Shown piece after piece: positions 1 through 6,588 of a stretch of DNA of 13,202 bases. This DNA comes from an uncultured Caulobacteraceae bacterium. Lineage in GTDB: Bacteria; Pseudomonadota; Alphaproteobacteria; Caulobacterales; Caulobacteraceae. A program made the position numbers and the translations under genes. Within the stretch, counting starts at the first letter, position 1. Every line of letters starts with the position of its first letter. The stretch is taken from assembly GCA_946482375.1 (NCBI GenBank), contig CAMLRH010000039.1:1-13202 (forward strand), written 5' to 3'. Under the pieces are notes generated by a model that did not search any database, was not told the DNA's origin, and was given only the letters and a program-made list of their open reading frames with translations.

Positions 1-15
1 GCCTTACAGAAGCGC

Positions 16-606
16 CTAGGCGTCTTCCGCCGGAGCTTCCGCCATCTCCTGGCCGGCGCCGCCTTCGAGGAGGTCGGCGGCGGCTTCGGCGTCAAGGCGC
101 TGGTCTTCCTCGAACTGCGAGGTGATGACGTTCTCACCGCGCGCCTGGCGTTCGGCTTCGTCGGCCGAGCGGGCGATGTTGATCTTCACCGACACCGTGA
201 CCTCGGGGTGCAGGCGGACCTTCACCTCGTGGACGCCGAGCGTCTTGATCGGCTTGTCGAGGACGACCATCGAGCGGTCGATCTTGCCACCCTCGGCGTT
301 CACCGCATCGGCGACGTCGCGGCCGCTGACCGAGCCGTAGAGCTGGCCGCTCTCGCCCGCCTGACGGATCAGGATGTAGGACGAGCCGTCCAGGCCCTGG
401 CCGGCCTTGCCGGCTTCCTCGCGGGCCTTGGCGTTGCGGGCTTCGAGTTCGGCGCGCTGGCCTTCGAAGACCTTCAGGTTGTTGGAGTTGGCGCGCAGGG
501 CCTTGTTGCGCGGGAGCAGGAAGTTACGGGCGAAGCCGTCCTTCACGCTGACCACGTCGCCAAGGGCGCCGAGGCGTTCAACCCGTTCGAGCAGAATGAC
601 TTTCAT
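16..606 (-). CDS. rplI: 50S ribosomal protein L9
   Basis: L9 binds 23S rRNA at the base of the L1 stalk region of the large subunit and helps maintain reading-frame fidelity. The 196-residue product opens with the family signature [17 protein letters not shown] followed by [14 protein letters not shown] (about residues 24-37), the N-terminal rRNA-binding domain. A charged connecting helix (about 45-70) leads to the C-terminal domain with [16 protein letters not shown] and [12 protein letters not shown]. The protein is longer than the roughly 150 residues of E. coli L9: from about residue 150 there is an acidic, Ala/Glu-rich tail, a feature I associate with alphaproteobacterial L9. The ATG is preceded by GGGAG (615-619 on this strand), and the start lies 13 nt after the rpsR stop, so it is the last visible gene of the rpsF-rpsR-rplI operon. 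It ends with TAG at 16-18. Identification is secure. Confidence 0.97.
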   Translation of the reverse strand: MKVILLERVERLGALGDVVSVKDGFARNFLLPRNKALRANSNNLKVFEGQRAELEARNAKAREEAGKAGQGLDGSSYILIRQAGESGQLYGSVSGRDVADAVNAEGGKIDRSMVVLDKPIKTLGVHEVKVRLHPEVTVSVKINIARSADEAERQARGENVITSQFEEDQRLDAEAAADLLEGGAGQEMAEAPAEDA

Positions 607-619
607 CGGTGCGGCTCCC

Positions 620-898
620 TTACTTCACGACGTAGGGGAGCAGCGCCAGGAAGCGGGCGCGCTTGATGGCCTTGGCCAGCTCGCGTTGCTTCTTGGCGGA
701 CACCGCGGTGATGCGCGACGGCACGATCTTGCCGCGTTCGGACACGTAGCGCTGCAGGAGCTTGACGTCCTTGTAGTCGATCTTCGGCGCGCCTTCGCCC
801 GAGAACGGGCAAACCTTGCGGCGGCGGAAGAAGGGACGGCGGGCGCCACCGCCGGCAGCGGCGGCGGGAGCTTCGGTTTCAGGAGCGGTATCGGTCAT
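620..898 (-). CDS. rpsR: 30S ribosomal protein S18
   Basis: S18 pairs with S6 on the platform of the small subunit. The 92-residue product has a low-complexity N-terminus ([17 protein letters not shown]) followed by the conserved core: [63 protein letters not shown] in overlapping blocks, the standard S18 rRNA-binding fold. It is somewhat longer than the 75 residues of E. coli S18 because of the Ala-rich N-terminal extension. Start choice: the ATG at 896-898 has an AGGA close upstream and a GGGAG at 909-913. It sits between rpsF and rplI in the usual order. Its TAA (620-622) is followed directly by the GGGAG of rplI, a TAA-GGGAG junction mirrored at the old end of rpsF (914-916). Identification is secure. 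Confidence 0.97.
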   Translation of the reverse strand: MTDTAPETEAPAAAAGGGARRPFFRRRKVCPFSGEGAPKIDYKDVKLLQRYVSERGKIVPSRITAVSAKKQRELAKAIKRARFLALLPYVVK

Positions 899-913
899 GT
901 TCCTATCTCTCCC

Positions 914-952
914 TTAGGCCGCGTAATCGTCGCGCGGACGATCGCGTTCGCG
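914..952 (-). other. In-frame continuation of rpsF after its TAG (lost or readthrough tail)
   Basis: Directly after the rpsF TAG, the same frame continues for 12 sense codons (RERDRPRDDYAA) to TAA at 914-916. The composition continues the Arg/Asp-rich end of S6 (ARRDR). The TAA is followed immediately by GGGAG and then the rpsR start 15 nt downstream. The rpsR-to-rplI junction has the same TAA-GGGAG arrangement with 13 nt. This suggests the TAA was the original stop and the TAG arose from a sense codon by one substitution (for example GAG or CAG). It could also be readthrough or a sequencing error. Confidence 0.6.
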
Positions 953-1282
953 CTAACGGTCGCGGCGGGCGAGAACCGGCGACAGTTCCAGGTCGAGCTC
1001 GTCGACGCGGATGGTCAGGTAGCGCAGCACGTCTTCGTTGATCGACAGCTGGCGCTCCATCTCCTTCACCGCCGGCGCCGGGGCGTCGATGGCGAGCAGG
1101 GAGTAGTGGCCCTTGCGGTTCTTCTTGATGCGGTAGGTGAGGTTGCGAAGGCCCCAGTACTCGATCTTGGCGATGTGACCGCCGTTCTCTTCGATGAGGG
1201 TCTTCAGTTGCTCGTTGAGAGCTTCGGCCTGTTGCGGCGAGATATCCTGCCGCGCGATGACCACGTGTTCGTAGAACGCCAT
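953..1282 (-). CDS. rpsF: 30S ribosomal protein S6 (ends at an early TAG)
   Basis: S6 forms a heterodimer with S18 on the 30S platform. The frame encodes 109 residues: [20 protein letters not shown], then [21 protein letters not shown] (about residues 34-54, the conserved WG-RLAY-like strand region), [15 protein letters not shown] and [19 protein letters not shown], all typical of S6. The ATG at 1280-1282 is preceded by GGAAGGGA (1287-1294 on this strand). The frame stays open far upstream, but family length, homology and this Shine-Dalgarno fix the start here. It stops at TAG (953-955) after [10 protein letters not shown]. Past the stop the same frame reads RERDRPRDDYAA and then TAA at 914-916, so the product looks about 13 residues shorter than the ancestral one. 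The core is complete, so the gene is probably functional; only the charged tail is affected. It is the first gene of the ribosomal operon. Confidence 0.95.
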   Translation of the reverse strand: MAFYEHVVIARQDISPQQAEALNEQLKTLIEENGGHIAKIEYWGLRNLTYRIKKNRKGHYSLLAIDAPAPAVKEMERQLSINEDVLRYLTIRVDELDLELSPVLARRDR

Positions 1283-1344
1283 GTTTTCCCTTCCGTGGTG
1301 GAAAGCGGCGCATCCGTCGGCGGAAGACCGGCGGACACGATGGA

Positions 1345-1371
1345 TCTTCAAGCGATGAGAGCCGCTGAAGA
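1345..1371 (-). promoter_or_regulatory. Hairpin in the rpsF leader
   Basis: Within the predicted rpsF leader, TCTTCA-GCG pairs with CGC-(T)-TGAAGA: a nine-pair stem with one bulged T and an eight-base loop. Between it and the ATG there are several CCG-containing segments. In many bacteria the S6:S18 complex binds a structured rpsF leader with a bulged CCG and represses the operon. This leader may be such a site, but I could not fold it fully or match the known motif. Confidence 0.3.
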
Positions 1372-1392
1372 CCGCCTTCCGTGAAGGGCGCG

Positions 1393-1421
1393 CGTATACG
1401 CGGTGAACCGGCCAAAAGCAA
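1393..1421 (-). promoter_or_regulatory. Candidate promoter of the rpsF operon
   Basis: On the minus strand TTGCTT (1416-1421) and TATACG (1393-1398) are separated by exactly 17 nt, a good fit to a housekeeping sigma promoter. The -10 element lies inside a perfect 12-bp palindrome CGCGTATACGCG (1391-1402). Transcription would start near 1386, giving a leader of about 100 nt before the rpsF ATG. This is assigned by pattern only; an unrecognised alternative closer to the gene is possible. Confidence 0.45.
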
Positions 1422-1477
1422 GGCGTTGAAGCTTGGCAGGGACCGAAGGCGTTTGGCTTCCGACAAGAGGTGTTGGA

Positions 1478-1969
1478 ATGCAGAAAGCCGTTTCGATTTC
1501 GCTGGTTGTGGCGCTGAGCTGCGCCGGGCCCGCGTTCGCCCAGACCCCCGCGCCCGCTCCGACGGCGCAGCCCGCGCCACAGCCCGCTGAAGCGAAGAAG
1601 GAAGAGAAGCCCGGACTGGTCGAGAACCTCGGCGGCGCGGTCGGCGGTATCCTGGCCAGTTCGGCGGCGACGGCGAGCGGTGGCCCGCTGGCTGGCGCTG
1701 CGGCGGGCGCGGTCGGCAACAAGGTCGGCAGCCGCATCGGCGGCTTCTTCAAGCGGCTGTTCGGCGGCGGCAAGAAGAAGGCGGCCGAAGCGCCTCAGCA
1801 GCAGGTTCATGCGACTCCACCGGCGGCGCCCTCCGTCGATCAGGCCGCGCAGCCGGCTTCGGCGCAGGTCCAGCGGACGCCCGCCGCCCAGCAGACGCCG
1901 CCGCAGGCCGTGGCCGATCCGATCGGTGATGTGCTGGAACAGTCCAACGCGACCACGCCCGCGCAATAG
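1478..1969 (+). CDS. Small secreted Ala/Pro-rich protein with Gly/Ala-rich core, function unknown
   Basis: I do not recognise this gene as a named family. It encodes 163 residues. Residues 1-21 ([21 protein letters not shown]) are a convincing Sec signal peptide with AFA-Q cleavage, so the mature protein is periplasmic or outer-membrane associated. A Pro/Ala/Gln stretch (22-40) and a short charged segment (KKEEK) follow. Next comes a Gly/Ala/Ser core (about 50-90) with [10 protein letters not shown] and [17 protein letters not shown], which resembles glycine-zipper membrane segments. Then there is a basic amphipathic piece, [12 protein letters not shown] (90-101), and a disordered Gln/Pro/Ala tail ending NATTPAQ. 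The ATG at 1478 was chosen over an upstream alternative at 1433 because it gives the signal peptide and has AAGAGG seven bases upstream. It is divergent from rpsF and 57 nt upstream of fabD, so its link to either operon is unclear. No lipobox Cys is placed to suggest a lipoprotein. Confidence 0.8.
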   Translation: MQKAVSISLVVALSCAGPAFAQTPAPAPTAQPAPQPAEAKKEEKPGLVENLGGAVGGILASSAATASGGPLAGAAAGAVGNKVGSRIGGFFKRLFGGGKKKAAEAPQQQVHATPPAAPSVDQAAQPASAQVQRTPAAQQTPPQAVADPIGDVLEQSNATTPAQ

Positions 1970-2026
1970 TTGCCCGCGCGACTGCGGCGCCCTAACCCTG
2001 CCGCCGAGTCGAACGGGAGTTTTCGC

Positions 2027-2971
2027 ATGAGCCTCGCCTTCCTCTTTCCTGGACAGGGCAGTCAGGCCGTCGGCATGGGCGCCGAACTGGCCGAGGCCTT
2101 TGGCGCCGCGCGCGAGGTGTTCGAGGAGGTGGACGAGGCGCTGGGCCAGAAGCTGTCGAAGCTGATGCGCGAAGGCCCCGAAGGCGACCTGACCCTGACC
2201 GAGAACGCTCAGCCCGCGCTGATGGCCGTCAGCCTGGCCGTCATGCGCACGCTGGAGCGGGAGTTCGGCGTCAGCGTCGACAAGGCGGCCTTTGTGGCTG
2301 GCCACAGCCTCGGCGAATACTCCGCGCTGGCGGCGGCGGGCGCTTTCAGCGTCTCGGATGCGGCGCGGCTACTGAAACTGCGTGGGCAGGCGATGCAGCG
2401 GGCCGTGCCGGTGGGCGCCGGCGCCATGGCCTCGCTGATCGGGCCGAAGACGGATGTGGCGCTGGCCGAAGAGGCGGCGAAGGCGGGCGCGGAAGCTGGC
2501 GTCTGCGTCGTCGCCAACGACAACAATCAGGGCAACGTCGTCATCTCCGGCGACAAGGCCGCCGTCGACCGGGCCATCGAGAAGGCCAAGGAGCTCGGCG
2601 CACGGGCGATCCCGCTGAACGTCTCCGCCCCCTTCCACTCGCCCTTGATGGAGCCCGCGGCGCGAGAAATGGCCGAGGCGCTGGCGGCGGCCACGATCAG
2701 CGCGCCACGCACGCCCCTGGTGGCCAACGTCACCGCCCGGCCCGTGCATTCGCCCGAGGACATCCGCCGCCTGCTGGTCGAGCAGGTCACCGGCCGGGTG
2801 CGCTGGCGCGAGAGCATGGTTTGGCTGGCGGGCGAGGGTGGCGTCACCCGCTTCGCCGAAGCCGGTTCGGGTAAGGTTCTCTCGGGCATGGCCAAGCGGA
2901 TCGCGCCGGACGCGGAGGCCGTGCCGCTGAACAGCCCGGCGGATTTGGAAGCGTTTGCGAAATCTCTTTAA
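2027..2971 (+). CDS. fabD: Malonyl-CoA:ACP transacylase
   Basis: FabD moves malonyl from CoA to the phosphopantetheine of acyl carrier protein, supplying the extender unit for fatty acid synthesis in the cytoplasm. The 314-residue product starts [18 protein letters not shown], the family signature. The nucleophile is Ser94 in GHSLGEYSA. The malonate-binding Arg is Arg119 in [10 protein letters not shown], and the second catalytic residue is His204 in APFHSPLM, matching the Ser-Arg-His spacing of E. coli FabD. The C-terminal [13 protein letters not shown] is also typical. The start at 2027 is supported by GGGAG at 2015-2019; a TTG at 1970 would add 19 unrelated residues. It heads fabD-fabG-acpP-fabF. 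The 94-nt gap to fabG holds an inverted repeat (2976-3044). Identification is secure. Confidence 0.97.
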   Translation: MSLAFLFPGQGSQAVGMGAELAEAFGAAREVFEEVDEALGQKLSKLMREGPEGDLTLTENAQPALMAVSLAVMRTLEREFGVSVDKAAFVAGHSLGEYSALAAAGAFSVSDAARLLKLRGQAMQRAVPVGAGAMASLIGPKTDVALAEEAAKAGAEAGVCVVANDNNQGNVVISGDKAAVDRAIEKAKELGARAIPLNVSAPFHSPLMEPAAREMAEALAAATISAPRTPLVANVTARPVHSPEDIRRLLVEQVTGRVRWRESMVWLAGEGGVTRFAEAGSGKVLSGMAKRIAPDAEAVPLNSPADLEAFAKSL

Positions 2972-2975
2972 ACCC

Positions 2976-3044
2976 GATTGTCCCCGCGAAGGCGGGGACC
3001 CAAGCGGCGATTCAGCTTGGGCCCCCGCCTTCGCGGGGGTGACC
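2976..3044. repeat. Dispersed palindromic repeat, copy 1 (fabD-fabG)
   Basis: Two GC hairpins lie face to face. The first pairs GTCCCCGC (2980-2987) with GCGGGGAC (2992-2999) around GAAG. The second pairs CCCCCGC (3022-3028) with GCGGGGG (3033-3039) around CTTC. CCCAAGC (2999-3005) also pairs with GCTTGGG (3015-3021), so the whole element is one long inverted repeat with a 9-nt centre. The half-unit CCCCGCGAAGGCGGGGACC recurs near 8104-8179 and 11114-11155. It lacks a T-run, so it is not a standard terminator. It sits inside a co-directional gene pair and may influence mRNA stability or read-through. A GATTC (3009-3013, GANTC type) lies at the centre. Confidence 0.85.
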
Positions 3045-3065
3045 GGATAAAAGGACAGGGACGAG

Positions 3066-3803
3066 ATGTTCGATCTCTCAGGAAAAACAGCGCTGGTGAC
3101 CGGCGCGACCGGCGGCATCGGCGGTTCGATCGCCAAGGCCCTCCACTCCCAAGGCGCCCACGTCGTCCTCTCCGGCACGAGGGAGAACGTGCTGGCGGAG
3201 GTGGCGGGCGAGCTCGGCGAACGGACCAGCGTCGTCGCCGCCAACCTGTCGGACCCGGCCGCCGTCGATGGTTTGATCGGCAAGGCCGAGGAGGCCGCGG
3301 GTCAGGTCGACATCCTCGTCGCCAACGCCGGCATTACCCGCGATGGGCTGATGCTGCGGATGAAGGACGAGGACTGGGAGCAGGTCATCAAGGTCAACCT
3401 GGAGAGCTACTTCCGCCTATCGCGCGCGGCGCTGCGGGGCATGATGAAGCGCCGTTTCGGACGCATCATCGGCATCACCTCGGTGGTCGGCGTCACCGGC
3501 AACCCCGGGCAGGCGAACTATGCTGCTTCAAAAGCTGGAATGATCGGTTTTTCCAAGGCCCTGGCGCAGGAAGTTGCAAGCCGCAACGTCACCGTCAACT
3601 GCGTCGCGCCGGGTTTCATCGAGAGCCCGATGACCGACGAGCTGAACGATCAGCAGCGCGAAACCATCATGTCCAAGATCCCCGCCGGACGGCTCGGATC
3701 GGGCGCCGATGTGGCGTCGGCCTGTGTCTATCTGGCGAGCGAGGAATCCGCCTACATGACCGGCCAGACCTTGCACGTGAACGGCGGCATGGCGATGTTC
3801 TGA
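3066..3803 (+). CDS. fabG: 3-oxoacyl-ACP reductase
   Basis: FabG is the NADPH-dependent reductase that converts 3-oxoacyl-ACP to 3-hydroxyacyl-ACP in each elongation cycle. The 245-residue product is a classical short-chain dehydrogenase: nucleotide-binding TGATGGIG (12-19), NAG (87-89), and the catalytic set Asn111, Ser139, Tyr152 and Lys156 (in NYAASKAG). PGFIESPMTDEL (182-193) and the C-terminal GQTLHVNGGMAMF are diagnostic of FabG rather than of other reductases. The length is the family norm. The ATG at 3066 has AGGGA just upstream and starts at the typical MFDLSGKTALVTG. It lies between fabD and acpP in the usual fab order; the fabD side carries the repeat. Identification is secure. Confidence 0.97.
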   Translation: MFDLSGKTALVTGATGGIGGSIAKALHSQGAHVVLSGTRENVLAEVAGELGERTSVVAANLSDPAAVDGLIGKAEEAAGQVDILVANAGITRDGLMLRMKDEDWEQVIKVNLESYFRLSRAALRGMMKRRFGRIIGITSVVGVTGNPGQANYAASKAGMIGFSKALAQEVASRNVTVNCVAPGFIESPMTDELNDQQRETIMSKIPAGRLGSGADVASACVYLASEESAYMTGQTLHVNGGMAMF

Positions 3804-3917
3804 ACCTGAGCCGGAGCGTGCTAGTCACCCCGAATGGAACATGCTAGCGAGGCCCCGGATTGTTGCCGGAGGCGAGCTCGCCGGCGGCGAAAACGAAGTC
3901 AAAGAGGGACCAACCTA

Positions 3918-4157
3918 ATGTCCGACATTCTCGAGCGGGTGCGTAAGATTGTGATCGAGCACCTCGATGCTGACCCCGAGAAGGTCACCGAGAAGGCGAG
4001 CTTCATCGACGACCTGGGCGCCGACAGCCTCGACAACGTCGAGCTGGTGATGGCGTTCGAGGAGGAGTTCGACATCGAAATCCCCGACGACGCCGCCGAG
4101 CACATCCAGACGGTCGGCGACGCCGTGAAGTTCATCCAGGAGAAGGCGGGCGGCTAA
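3918..4157 (+). CDS. acpP: Acyl carrier protein
   Basis: AcpP carries growing acyl chains on a phosphopantetheine attached to serine. It is the shared substrate of FabD, FabG and FabF here and donates octanoyl groups to LipB. The 79-residue acidic product contains the attachment motif [18 protein letters not shown], with Ser37 as the modified residue. Helix I ([15 protein letters not shown]) and the C-terminal TVGDAVKFI are also typical. The start at 3918 has AGAGGGA at 3903-3909; an in-frame ATG at 3834 would add 28 Arg-rich residues with no family support. The 114-nt gap from fabG has a 12-bp palindrome GGCGAGCTCGCC (3871-3882) and two GCTAG-type sequences (3820-3824 and 3843-3847) that could be parts of an acpP-specific promoter, unproven. 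A strong terminator follows (4191-4234). Confidence 0.98.
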   Translation: MSDILERVRKIVIEHLDADPEKVTEKASFIDDLGADSLDNVELVMAFEEEFDIEIPDDAAEHIQTVGDAVKFIQEKAGG

Positions 4158-4190
4158 GACCGCGCCATCTTAGATAGCGAAGACGTTTCA

Positions 4191-4234
4191 CCGCCGCGCG
4201 CACGGGCTCTTGCCTTAGTGCGCGCGGCGGTTTT
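4191..4234 (+). terminator. Rho-independent terminator after acpP
   Basis: CCGCCGCGCGCAC (4191-4203) is perfectly complementary to GTGCGCGCGGCGG (4218-4230): 13 consecutive pairs around a 14-nt loop, extended by an A-T pair, then TTTT (4231-4234). This is a classic intrinsic terminator 33 nt after the acpP stop. It ends 30 nt before the fabF ATG in the same direction. It would limit fabF, mltG, yicC and gmk transcription from the upstream promoter and make acpP mRNA more abundant. Confidence 0.9.
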
Positions 4235-4264
4235 CGTTAGCGGGCCTTATTTTTGGAGTCGTCC

Positions 4265-5545
4265 ATGCGCAGAGTCGTCGTCACCGGTATTGGCCTGCTT
4301 ACGCCGCTGGGTCACGGCGTCGACGTCACCTGGAAGAACATCCTGGCTGGAAAGTCGGGCGCCGGGCGCATCTCCGCCTTCGATCCCACCGGCTACGGCT
4401 GTGAGGTCGCCTGCGAGGTGCCGCGCGTGGATGGCCGGGGCGGCGGCGGGCCGGACGTCGAGGGCTCCTTCGACCCCGACCAGACGATGAGCCCCAAGGA
4501 CCAGCGCCGGGTCGACGACTTCATCCTCTACGCCATCGCGGCCGCCGACGAGGCGGTGAAGGACGCCGGCTGGACGCCGGAGGACGAGGAATCGCGCCTG
4601 CGCACCGGCGTCATCATCGGCTCGGGCATCGGCGGCCTGCCGATGATCGAGAAAACGGTGCTGGAGCTGGCCGAGAAGGGCCCGCGCCGGGTCAGCCCCT
4701 TCTTCATCCCCTCGGCGCTGATCAACCTGGCCTCGGGTCAGGTGTCGATCCGCTACGGCTTCAAGGGGCCGAACCACTCGGTGGTGACCGCCTGCGCCAC
4801 CGGCGCCCACGCCATCGGCGACGCGGCGCGCATCATCAAGTACGGCGACGCCGACGTGATGGTCGCGGGCGGAGCCGAAGCCTCGGTCTGCGCCATCGGC
4901 ATCGCCGGTTTCGTCTCCTGCCGGGCCATGGCGACAGCCTTCAACGAGACGCCCGAGAAGGCCTCGCGCCCCTACGACGCCAACCGCGACGGCTTCGTCA
5001 TGGGCGAGGGGGCGGGCGTGCTGGTGCTGGAGGAGTACGAGCACGCCAGGGCGCGCGGGGCGAAGATCTACGCCGAGGTGGCGGGCTACGGCCTGTCGGG
5101 CGACGCCTATCACATCACCGCACCGTCCGAGGACGGCGACGGCGGCTACCGCGCCATGGTGGCGGCGATCAAGGATGCGGGCGTCGACCCCTCGGAGATC
5201 GCTTACGTCAACGCCCACGGAACCTCGACCATGGCCGACGGCATCGAGGTCGGCGCGGTGGAGCGGGCGCTGGGGGCTGCGGCCTCCAACGTGGCGATGA
5301 GCTCGACCAAGTCGTCAACCGGTCACCTGTTGGGCGCGGCCGGCGCGGTCGAGGGCATCTTCACGATCCTGGCGATCCGCGACCAGGTCGCGCCGCCGAC
5401 CATCAACCTCGACAATCCCAACGTCGAGACCGTGATGGACCTCGTGCCCTGGAAGCCCAAGCCGATGAAGATCGACGTGGCCATGTCCAACAGCTTCGGC
5501 TTCGGCGGCACCAACGCGGCGGTCATCTTCAAGAAGGTCACGTGA
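4265..5545 (+). CDS. fabF: 3-oxoacyl-ACP synthase II
   Basis: FabF is the KAS II condensing enzyme that joins malonyl-ACP to acyl-ACP with loss of CO2. The 426-residue product has the thiolase fold with the Cys-His-His triad: Cys177 in VVTACATGAHA, His318 in NAHGTSTMAD and His354 in SSTGHLLGAAG. NSFGFGGTNA (409-418) near the end is also diagnostic. The start MRRVVVTGIGLLTPLG at 4265 has GGAG six bases upstream. A TTG at 4253 in frame is less likely. FabF follows the acpP terminator closely, so it probably needs read-through or a promoter overlapping the terminator. Its stop codon overlaps the mltG GTG by 4 nt. Length and motifs are normal, and the distinction from KAS I (FabB) rests on the alphaproteobacterial form and the gene context. 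Confidence 0.96.
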   Translation: MRRVVVTGIGLLTPLGHGVDVTWKNILAGKSGAGRISAFDPTGYGCEVACEVPRVDGRGGGGPDVEGSFDPDQTMSPKDQRRVDDFILYAIAAADEAVKDAGWTPEDEESRLRTGVIIGSGIGGLPMIEKTVLELAEKGPRRVSPFFIPSALINLASGQVSIRYGFKGPNHSVVTACATGAHAIGDAARIIKYGDADVMVAGGAEASVCAIGIAGFVSCRAMATAFNETPEKASRPYDANRDGFVMGEGAGVLVLEEYEHARARGAKIYAEVAGYGLSGDAYHITAPSEDGDGGYRAMVAAIKDAGVDPSEIAYVNAHGTSTMADGIEVGAVERALGAAASNVAMSSTKSSTGHLLGAAGAVEGIFTILAIRDQVAPPTINLDNPNVETVMDLVPWKPKPMKIDVAMSNSFGFGGTNAAVIFKKVT

Positions 5546-6588
5546 GCCGGAAACCCCGCGGTGTCGCGCGCGCCCGCCGCAAGGGGCGGGGACGCCCCGT
5601 CCGCAAGGCGGCGCGGCGCGGTGGGCTGCTGATCCTGGCCGTTGTCGGCCTCGCGCTCGCCTGGGCCGCGTTCAGCTACGCCGGGCCGGGACCCAGGGCG
5701 CCGAAAGGCGAAAAGACGACGGTGTACATCGCGCCGGGCTCGGGGCTCTCCGCGATCGCGGTGGCGCTCGACAACGCTGGCGTCATCACCTCGAGCCTGC
5801 TTTTCACCATCGCCGCCCACGTCGGGGGCGATGCGACGAAGCTGCGGGCGGGAGAGTATGAGTTCGCTTCGAGGACCCCGATGCGGCGCATCCTCGACGA
5901 CATTCGCGACGGCCGCGTGGTGCGGCGGCAGGTGACGGTGCCCGAGGGCTGGACCTCCGACATGGCGGTCGAACGGCTGATGGCCGAGCCGCTGCTGACC
6001 GGCTCCGTGACCGCTCCGCCGGAAGGCGCGATCCTGCCCGCCACCTACGACTTCCAGCGCGGCGAACCGCGCGCGGCGGTGCTGAAGCGGATGACCGACG
6101 CGCAGACGAAGCTGCTGGCCGAGCTGTGGGCCAAGCGCGCGCCGGACCTGCCGGTGAAGACGCCGGAGGAGGCGGTGACGCTGGCCTCCATCGTCGAGAA
6201 GGAAACGGCGGTGCCCGCCGAACGCCCGCGCATCGCCGCGGTGTTCGTCAATCGGCTGCGCAAGGGTATGCGCCTGGAGAGCGATCCGACCATCATCTAT
6301 GGCGTCACCAAGGGCCGTCCGCTGGGCCGCTCGATCCTCGCCTCCGAGGTCAGGGGCGAGACGCCCTGGAACACCTACGTCATCGCCGGGCTGCCGAAGA
6401 CGCCGATCGCCAATCCGGGGCGTGAATCGCTGGCCGCCGTGCTCAATCCGCCGAAGAGCGAGGAGCTGTTCTTCGTCGCCGACGGCGCCGGCGGGCACGT
6501 CTTTGCGAAGACGTTCGAAGAGCACCAGCGAAACGTCGCCAAATGGCGGGTTATCAAGGCGCAGCAGATGGCGGCGGGAGTGCGCTGA
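5542..6588 (+). CDS. mltG: Endolytic murein transglycosylase MltG
   Basis: MltG (YceG) is an inner-membrane lytic transglycosylase that cleaves nascent glycan strands and is thought to set chain length during peptidoglycan growth. The 348-residue product has an Arg-rich cytoplasmic N-terminus (1-27), one membrane helix (about 28-47), then a periplasmic LysM-like region (about 58-130) and the YceG catalytic domain. The catalytic Glu is Glu219 in LASIVEKET. RLRKGMRLESDPTIIYG, TPWNTYVIAGLPKTPIANPG and FVADGAGGHVFAKTFEEH are strong family signatures. It starts with GTG at 5542, overlapping the fabF stop (GTGA), which suggests translational coupling to fatty acid synthesis. No better ATG exists nearby without losing the membrane helix. 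Its TGA shares one base with the yicC start. Identification is secure; the exact start is fairly sure. Confidence 0.94.
   Translation: MSRKPRGVARARRKGRGRPVRKAARRGGLLILAVVGLALAWAAFSYAGPGPRAPKGEKTTVYIAPGSGLSAIAVALDNAGVITSSLLFTIAAHVGGDATKLRAGEYEFASRTPMRRILDDIRDGRVVRRQVTVPEGWTSDMAVERLMAEPLLTGSVTAPPEGAILPATYDFQRGEPRAAVLKRMTDAQTKLLAELWAKRAPDLPVKTPEEAVTLASIVEKETAVPAERPRIAAVFVNRLRKGMRLESDPTIIYGVTKGRPLGRSILASEVRGETPWNTYVIAGLPKTPIANPGRESLAAVLNPPKSEELFFVADGAGGHVFAKTFEEHQRNVAKWRVIKAQQMAAGVR

Noticed and set aside
953..2305. A 450-codon minus-strand frame containing S6 at its end, open across the secreted gene and part of fabD
   Set aside because: Only the last 109 codons match S6. The rest is antisense to well-supported genes and is low-complexity Arg/Gly-rich, as GC-rich shadow frames are.
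2976..3044. The paired hairpin repeats as a CRISPR array or terminator
   Set aside because: There are only two opposed half-units with no regular spacers, and no T-run follows. The pattern fits a dispersed palindromic element.
3871..3882. Palindrome GGCGAGCTCGCC upstream of acpP as an operator
   Set aside because: The flanks do not extend the symmetry, no promoter was convincingly placed around it, and GC-rich 12-bp dyads are not rare in such DNA. It is kept only as a note under acpP.
3834..3917. An upstream ATG extending acpP by 28 residues
   Set aside because: The extra residues are Arg-rich and absent from the family; AGAGGGA points to the ATG at 3918.
4247..5218. A 323-codon minus-strand frame opposite fabF
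   Set aside because: It is a mirror of fabF codon bias with His/Arg/Gly-rich content and no family match.
5215..5260. FabF active-site His region HGTSTMADGIE seems one residue shorter than the E. coli form
   Set aside because: I recall HGTSTMAD-type sequence as common in alphaproteobacterial FabF, so this is family variation and not damage.
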